Assembly (NCBI GenBank): GCA_015501595.1
Contig: JADNRX010000298.1
Location: forward strand, 1 to 64,000
Direction of reading: 5' to 3'
Length of the DNA stretch: 64,000 bases
Origin: Hymenopellis radicata
Taxonomy: Eukaryota; Basidiomycota; Agaricomycetes; Agaricales; Physalacriaceae
Under the pieces are notes generated by a model. That model made no database searches and was not told the origin of the DNA. It saw only the letters and a program-made list of their open reading frames with translations. The position numbers and the translations under genes were made by a program. This document shows positions 57,698 through 64,000 of the stretch, piece after piece. Each line of letters opens with the position of its first letter. Within the stretch, counting starts at the first letter, position 1.

Positions 57698-58977
57698 ATG
57701 CCCAAGTCGATGGCCAACGTAGAACCCCGGAGAAACCCTCACAGGAACGTGCGTTACAGGAAATTGAAGAACACCATGCGACCAAGCGATGTGGCCTTCG
57801 AACAAAACACCAAAGGCTTACCCGCTTTGCCACTGGAGCTGCATCTCGAGATGCTATCCTACCTTGGTTTCCAGCCGATTCCCTGGGTGGGGTTTCGGGG
57901 ATCAGGAGATTCAGACAGGTTCGATGTGATATTCGCATTATCCCGCACCTGCAGAGCGCTATATAGCGTGTATAACCCCCTATTTTTGAGGAGTGTAGAA
58001 GCTCGTGGTTGGCGGTGCCACAAGCCCGCCCACTGGTCCTATAGGGCTCTGGCTCTGGATCTGCGCGCATATGCTAGCGTTCTCACCCGTCATGCGCCGC
58101 ATCTCGCAGTATTTGTTCAGTGCGTGTCTACTGGATGATCGATAGAGAAGAGCTGATAAAGGCTTCGTTTAGAGTATTTAACGTAGAGCTGACACGTCAC
58201 TGCTCCAAAACTGTCTATCGAGAACTTGCGCGCTGCCTTCCCTGTCTCCCCAACCTTCATACCTTCCAGGTTATGGCATTCCCGCCGCGGCCTGGTGCCT
58301 ATTTTTTAAAATTAGACGGTGATTGCCTGCAGCATTTTGAGGATGCGTTCTCGGGCATAGCACCACTCTCTGGAGTCCACACTCTTACCCTGCCGCCACC
58401 CCTCATCCCTCGTATTGCGATGAAACGAATCTTTCCGTCTCTGCGCCACATGTGTCTCCATGAAGTGGGGTACCCCGGCCTACATAAAATCCCTCTTGAA
58501 GTAGAATCTATCCCTCGAGATATCCATACTTTGACTGTGCCAAGTAGATCTGTCTTGTTTCTGGAATCTGACATCAACTGCAAGCAAACCTTTAGGTCTT
58601 TTCGGTTTCGGAGACATCGAAAAGTTGCAGACCTGGCTGCGTTGTTCCCGGATCTGCGTGTCACGCCACGGCTGGCTCTTAACAATACTATGAAGCAGCA
58701 TGGTGATGATTTCCAGCGCGAATTGCGGACGGCACTGCGAAGTGCGAACGGGTGGAGAAGGGTGCATACGATCCAGATTGAGGACCACCATCCGGTGACG
58801 AACACGTTTCGTCTCTGGGAGGGCGATAAGCTTATTGAGAAGGCGAAGGAGGTCGTACAGCGGAATCTTGCTCTAGAGGAAAACCAGGATGTTGTCGGGG
58901 GAGCGATCAGGATTTGGCAGTACCGACAATGCACACCGCAGCAGGTTATATCGGTTCGGCGTCTAGAGGACGACTGA
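57698..58977 (+). CDS. F-box-like protein
   Basis: ATG at 57698 (MPKSMANVEPRRNPHRNVRY). The F-box-like segment GLPALPLELHLEMLSYLGFQ is followed by SRTCRALYSVYNPLFLRSVE, the second half of a fungal F-box with its typical CR-Ly...PLf pattern. The rest, to the stop at 58975-58977, is leucine-rich (LARCLPCLPNLHTFQVMAFP, PLSGVHTLTLPPP), as in F-box proteins with degenerate leucine-rich repeats. Such proteins are substrate adaptors of SCF ubiquitin ligases. Between about 58110 and 58140 the frame changes by one position. The only GT-AG pair that fits is 26 nt long, shorter than any plausible intron here, so a base error or early decay is possible. Confidence 0.6.
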
Positions 58978-59569
58978 GAAATTCGAATGTGTATGTATAT
59001 TATCACCAGCCTTCCAGCGTGAGAATAGCTTCCCTTTACGGGCGTTAGCGCTACGTTCCAACCTTGGCTCCTACCCTCATCATCATGGCATCGACGACGA
59101 CGCTGTCACTATATGCGCCCAACCCGCTACGTACTTATCAATCGCAGCTTAACGGCTCTCAGCCGTCCACGTTGGCGATGAGGGTGTCCGCGATTTTTCG
59201 ACTCGCTCGGTCGGGGCGACAAGTATCACTGGCAACCTGCGCGACGGGATGGCGACCCTCTGCAGGATTCGTCTGCTCGAATTGACGGTACGCACGGCCT
59301 CATGCGTTCTTTTGGCCAATTAACAGTCGTTTAGAGTGCCATCTGCGAGTCGCATGCCATGCAATAGGACTTGTTAGCGCCTTGGACATCCCCGGCGACA
59401 GACTGAGATATGACGCGGAGCCGCCTTCCGCAGGGAACGACAGCGAGATCGCTTCCATCCGCATTTGCATGGTCAACTGTCTGACTCTGAGGCTGACCTG
59501 TCTATAGTATCTCATAAATCTGCCCAGATTTATAAACCTACCCCTAGGCTAGGGGTATAAACTTGAACT
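58978..59569. other. Intergenic, no gene recognised
   Basis: Short frames at 59064-59515 without motifs. Confidence 0.4.
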
Positions 59570-59625
59570 AGGGTTCCCAATCGGGACATGGGGTTCCGCA
59601 TTGGGACATAGGGTTCCCTACTCGG
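59570..59625 (+). repeat. Short tandem repeat, 20-bp unit
   Basis: AGGGTTCCCAATCGGGACAT, GGGGTTCCGCATTGGGACAT, then AGGGTTCCCTACTCGGG: two and a half units. It lies upstream of the helicase-family gene at 60215 and may belong to its element or promoter. Confidence 0.65.
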
Positions 59626-59650
59626 GTTAGCTAGGTCTCACCATATCTCC

Positions 59651-59995
59651 CTCCTCATCCATCTTGCATCATCCATGCACTCATCCTCACTTCGCTCTCC
59701 TACTCGTCTTTATTCTCTCGCTTCTCATGATATCCACTACTCCCGGTCTCCTCAGCCTCCTCCACTTCTCTATTCCAATCCCCCGCCTAGTAGGTACATC
59801 TGACCATGTCTCGCTTGTCATCTCTCATGCATCATTCATGCACTCATCCTCACTTCGCTTGGCTACTCATCTTGATTCGCTCCTATTCGCTATTTCCAGT
59901 CTCCTTAGCTCACTCTACTTGTCTATTCCAATCCTCCAGCTAGTAGTATATGCTCTGCACTCTCTCTTAGTGATGGTCTCAATCTCAATTCCCTC
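59651..59995 (+). repeat. Diverged tandem duplication of about 170 bp
   Basis: The second half (about 59815-59995) repeats the first (about 59651-59810). Shared words include CATGCACTCATCCTCACTTC, then GTCTATTCCAATCC next to a CTAGTAG word. It is CT-rich on + and lies upstream of the gene at 60215. It is probably transcribed leader or promoter sequence. Confidence 0.6.
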
Positions 59996-60214
59996 TTATT
60001 CATATCATAACTATAGTACTCCTATAATATCTCATACGGCCTCTATACTAACTATAGACTTCATATACTGCATATTGAACACATGAAGTCGGCCCCTCAT
60101 AGTTGGTAAAAATAGTTGACTAAGCAAATTTCCCAAAGCGGCAACTTCCCACGACTAGTTACCCGATTGAGATGGACTCAGGTAGCAGTTTGCTCCTTGA
60201 CCTCTTACCACCAC

Positions 60215-63200
60215 CATGTCAGGGTCACCTCCTGTCTCTCCCACAAAAAGAGCAACCAGTTCAGGCAACTCGCCTAATCAATCTAAGCGCACACGTACTC
60301 GCGCTAATACTGCATCGTACCATAGGTCTCCTAGTCCAGTTGTACGTTGTCTAATCATATTATTTTCTCTCGCTTAGTCTTTTTTTAGCATCCGCCTCTA
60401 CCCATTCCCACTGCTCGCTACGAGGAGGAGGAAGAGGAAGCGGAAGAAGAGGAACCCCCGCAAGATCTGCCTCGTCAGCTCTTCCCAGCAGTTGATCCCG
60501 CTCCTCTGGTAGAAGACGAAGACGAGGAGAATGGGTCGCTCTTCTCTCTCGTCTCCGGCTACCTCTTCCTCACCACTTGTCGCGTGCTCAATCTCTGGAA
60601 CCTCGTCATCAGCAACGAGTTGAACTGCATCATCTGCACCATCTGTCGTCAAGGCATTCCCTCAAAGAAGACGTCTATCTGTACTCACTTCACCGAAAAG
60701 CATCCTAAATCTGCCTTCAAATACGATATTGCAAATCTCGCTCTCTCTCGCATTGATCTCGTTCCCGATTATTATCCTTTTAACTACGATACCACTGTGG
60801 TCCCAGATGCATTTGAAGGATTTACAGTAGACTCCGGTCGCTGGGGCTGTCCTTACTGTCTTCGTGTCTCCACCTCCAAACAGTCAGTGATGCAGCACTA
60901 TTCCACCTATCACAAGGATCTCCACGTCACACATACCGCTCTCAAAAATGTACACTATCAACGAATCTACCCCTCCGTCCATCATCCAGCATTCCGAGTT
61001 AATCCTCCACCCACTCCTCCTGATGATAATGATCCATCACCTATGGAAGATATCGAGCCCTCAGAGGCTACTGCTATTGCCGACTTTCTCGGAGACGTCA
61101 AGGCGTATAAAGGACAGTCACGTCACATTGGTGCTCGCAATCCCCGTCTCGTCAGCCCACTTCTTAATCGCACACGCTGGCCTGAACTCGTCAACGATAA
61201 GGAGGTTGATGATCTTATAGCGCAAAGAGAGTTAGGCCAAGCCGGCACTCCCTTAAAGCGTCTACGCAAGTTCCTCTATGACTTCTTCGATGAAGCTATC
61301 TGTCTTGTTGAACAATCAGAGCTTCTGGTCGTTCAGACTCTGAACAGCAGTGATCCAGATAAAGAGTACGCTATTCTATTTCTTCTCATTTGTTTAACTC
61401 ATATATTCATTTTCAGTGGAATTAATAATACGCCACTCGAGAAGCACCACCAGCACAGTACGACTCTGAATTCATATATCCTCCCTATCAATCATTTCCT
61501 ATGCTCTCTGCTTTTTCGTCCGGAAGACCCTTTAACGATGTCGGCATTCCACGAGTATCCTACCACTCCTGCACTCACGGCGGGATTGGCAACACTCCAG
61601 GCAGTGCTTGATGATGATGACAGCGCTCAAGACGAGTTTGACACTGCTGCTCAATCCGTATTTATTGCGCTTTGGCATACTAAATGGCCGATTACTGTCG
61701 GACAATCCTGGTCTGATCCGACAGCCTGCTTCCTGGGTTTATACTCTCTTAAAAAGGACGGCTCATATTTAGGACCAGGCGATGTCACTCCGATCCTCGC
61801 TCGATTAATGCGTGCTATGCAGCTTGTCACTCTTCGCCAAGTCCACCTCCGTCACAATGCTAATCCCAATCTTGATCGCTGTGATCTTGCACGGGAGTTT
61901 CATCCTTGGGTGCAAGGCAAGGCGAATACCACATACAGCTACCTATACGCATTGATGCAATATGCTTCTGCTATCGCTCGCCTATCCCATTCTATGCCGC
62001 GCATTTGGTGGAGCGATAACAAGGGCTATACCGCTATGATGTATCGTGGACAGGCTATCTCCCTTGATCAATTGCGGATTATTGTTTATCGCCTTCAAGG
62101 CAAGGCCGCAGAACTCTGGAGACAATTGCTATTTGGCTTAAACATCCGTATCGACTACGAACAGCTTCTTTCAGATAATTTGACAGAGACGACACCGGGC
62201 TACTCGTTCCTCACGGATACACGCAATTCTTCCTTCGCAGAGGCCAAGGACCTTTTAGCCGAGAACTTTATGCGGGACCCAACAGCACGACTCAACTTTA
62301 TCGCTAATCGGATATTTAATTCTATCGGTGCACGACAATGGCTGCAACGTCTCGCTCAGCTTGAGGTGCTTCTGATGACAGGTCTCCATCTCAGCAGTGG
62401 TGGCCCAGCTCGCGGTACCGAGTTGACTTCAATGCAAATATGCAATTCAGATACTCGTATTCGCAATGCCTTTGCCCTCGGTCCCTATGTCAGTGTCGTT
62501 CGTCAATATACAAAGGTCTCGAATATGACGGGTCACGACAAACTTATTCCCAATGCAGTGGATTCCTTCTTTGCCGATCTCCTCATTCAGGTTCACGCAC
62601 TCGCTCGTCCTTTCGCCTCGTACCTTGCTACTAGAGCTGCCGCCGACTTTCCAAACGCACCGTTGCAGTATAGAAATATGCTGTTTATGGACTTTTGTAA
62701 ACCATTCGAGTCACATCGTCTCACTCAACAGCTCGGCGCCTTCTCCTCTTCTGTCCTCGGTTGGGAGATGGGTCTCAATGCTCATCGTCACATCTATATC
62801 GCCTTCCATCGTAAACATCACGATGGTCTCAACCGGGAACTCGAGAGTACAGAAAATGACACCATTGATGCATTACAATCGGGACATTCCTTGGCAACGG
62901 AGAATCGAGTATACGGGCTATCTACTAGCGCCATGGACGGAGCTACAGAAGACAATCTTCAACTCTACTTAGAAGCCTCAACGGCCTGGCAACGCACTCT
63001 CAAGGTTGTTCCTGCAGGGCTCGGCCTGACATACGAAATGTCGGGACATGCTCAATACGATGAATTACACGCTAAAGGCACTATTCCCCCACTTCATGCT
63101 GCTGCCTCAGCTTCATCCAACGCCTCCATCGCAGCCGGTCAAACCTTTTTAGCAGAATTCAAAGAGTACAATCAATCAGCACATACGACTACGCACACAA

Positions 63201-64000
63201 AGCTCAATCTCATTCTTACGATGCTTGAAACTCAAGCGATAGAGCTGAAGACACATACTCAACAGCTTCGGTCGCTGGAGTTTGCAGTTCAGAAACATCC
63301 GACTGCTCCTCTCTACCCCTTAGATGGTGAGGAATTGGAATATGTTGAGAGTATGTTATTCAGTTTCTTCTATTATCAAGCGCTTATCTATATTTTTAGG
63401 AGACCGCTTCGAGCCAGGAGATCACTTTGAGCCAGATGATTCAAATCCCTTTGATGATTCTGCTCATAAATCAGACGCTCCATCAATACATGCAACACCG
63501 CCTCCATTAACGGACGACCTTCCTCATAAAGAGATGCCATTTGATCACCATACTCCTCCACAGCCTCTACCAACTTCCTCTCCAGCACGATCCGCTTCCG
63601 AAGAGACCCCATTTAATCATCATACTCCTTCTTCACCTACTCTCTCTCGAGCACGGTCTCCTTCTATCATCATCACTGACAGTGATGATGATGATAATAT
63701 AGGTACAACCTCACCTGAACTACCTGTCCGGTACAAAATGTATCGAGATGGTTATAGGTGTTACACTGCGGAGCTTGTTCCTAACGATGTCCTCCATGAC
63801 CTTCGAGCACTCTTGCATGAGCCAGATGCTATATGGCGATCGGATCTGCAACGTACACTCTTTATAAGAGCTGATGGAGTTGGAACGAGATTGGTAGCAG
63901 CTATGCAAACCAATACGGGCAAGTCGTTACCTGTGATCCTTGCTGCTCGCCTCACTCAAGGCATCACTGTCATCGTTCTTCCGTATGTTGCATTGAAGAA
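60215..64000 (+). CDS. OrsD-finger / RecQ-like helicase, telomere-linked type (runs off the window)
   Basis: ATG at 60215 (MSGSPPVSPTKRATSSGNSP). Introns lie at 60342-60388, 61366-61416 and 63351-63399, all in phase. An acidic stretch is followed by two zinc-finger modules, CIICTICRQGIPSKKTSICT then HFTEKH, and WGCPYCLRVSTSKQSVMQHY then STYH, as in OrsD (DUF3505) domains. A middle region of about 600 residues includes SSGGPARGTELTSMQI, GHDKLIPNA and LNAHRHIYIAFHRKHH, which recall the Arg and His-rich signature positions of tyrosine recombinases (inference). After a serine/aspartate-rich linker with a repeated HHTP word comes GTRLVAAMQTNTGKSLPVIL, helicase motif I (Walker A), and ITVIVLPYVALKK, motif Ia. 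The rest lies outside. Related proteins occur in many copies, often near telomeres, in basidiomycetes. No defect is seen in the part present. Confidence 0.75.

Noticed and set aside
60215..64000. Helitron RepHel gene
   Set aside because: No HUH replication-initiator motif was seen, and the N-terminus is an OrsD-type zinc finger. A RecQ-like rather than Pif1-like helicase follows.

Overview
The window looks like nuclear DNA from a mushroom-forming basidiomycete (Agaricomycetes). Genes are broken by many introns of about 45-60 nt with GTRNGT donors and a CTRAY branch point close to the acceptor. The families present (MYND-finger proteins, F-box proteins, DUF6589 proteins, telomere-linked-type RecQ helicases, two-finger C2H2 regulators) are typical of that group. 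No RNA gene, CRISPR array or organelle sequence was recognised. Everything was read by eye, so exon borders are approximate unless a splice phase is given.

Left part (1-16 kb): a hAT-like miniature element (940-1442), a minisatellite (2885-3117), an intact MYND-finger gene (3976-5303), a broken TRF4-type nucleotidyltransferase (5880-6760), two paralogous genes of unknown function (7046-10091) and a broken F-box/ankyrin gene (10590-11431). A nest of small transposons follows (12.3-14.7 kb): one hAT-like element with a perfect 8-bp target duplication and three TA-flanked miniature elements, two of which abut.

Centre (16.0-23.4 kb): the main discovery of the window. A DUF6589-family gene (+) and a RecQ-like helicase gene (-) converge with 14 bp between their stop codons. 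Both lie inside one unit bounded by inverted repeats of about 64 bp with a 33-bp perfectly matching core. The genes almost fill the space between the repeats. I read it as a two-gene DNA transposon of a kind I do not know to be described. This copy is dead: each gene carries point damage and has been hit by a younger miniature element (a TA-type one in the DUF6589 gene, a hAT-type one in the helicase gene), and both insertions have clean target duplications.

Right part (24-59 kb): mostly host genes. These are a small unknown gene (24970), an MRN1/Nrd1-type four-RRM RNA-binding protein (26246-27843), a stand-alone YDG/SRA-domain protein (32330-33568), a second MYND-finger gene (34090-34955), an AP-2 mu subunit (37070-38738), two related two-finger C2H2 regulators (41337-42618 and 47937-49475), a third MYND-finger gene (52859-54838), an O-methyltransferase pseudogene (55375-56052) and a tandem F-box pair (56864-58977). 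A 1.5-kb element rich in CCCGCTAGCGG motifs sits at 29034-30546.

Right end (60215 to the edge): the first part of a large helicase gene. It has an N-terminal OrsD-type double zinc finger, a long middle region reminiscent of tyrosine recombinases, and the start of a RecQ-like helicase domain that runs off the window.

Several otherwise good genes (AP-2 mu, third MYND gene, F-box gene) carry one single-base frame offset each. This may be real decay, unrecognised splicing or a consensus-quality problem in the assembly.
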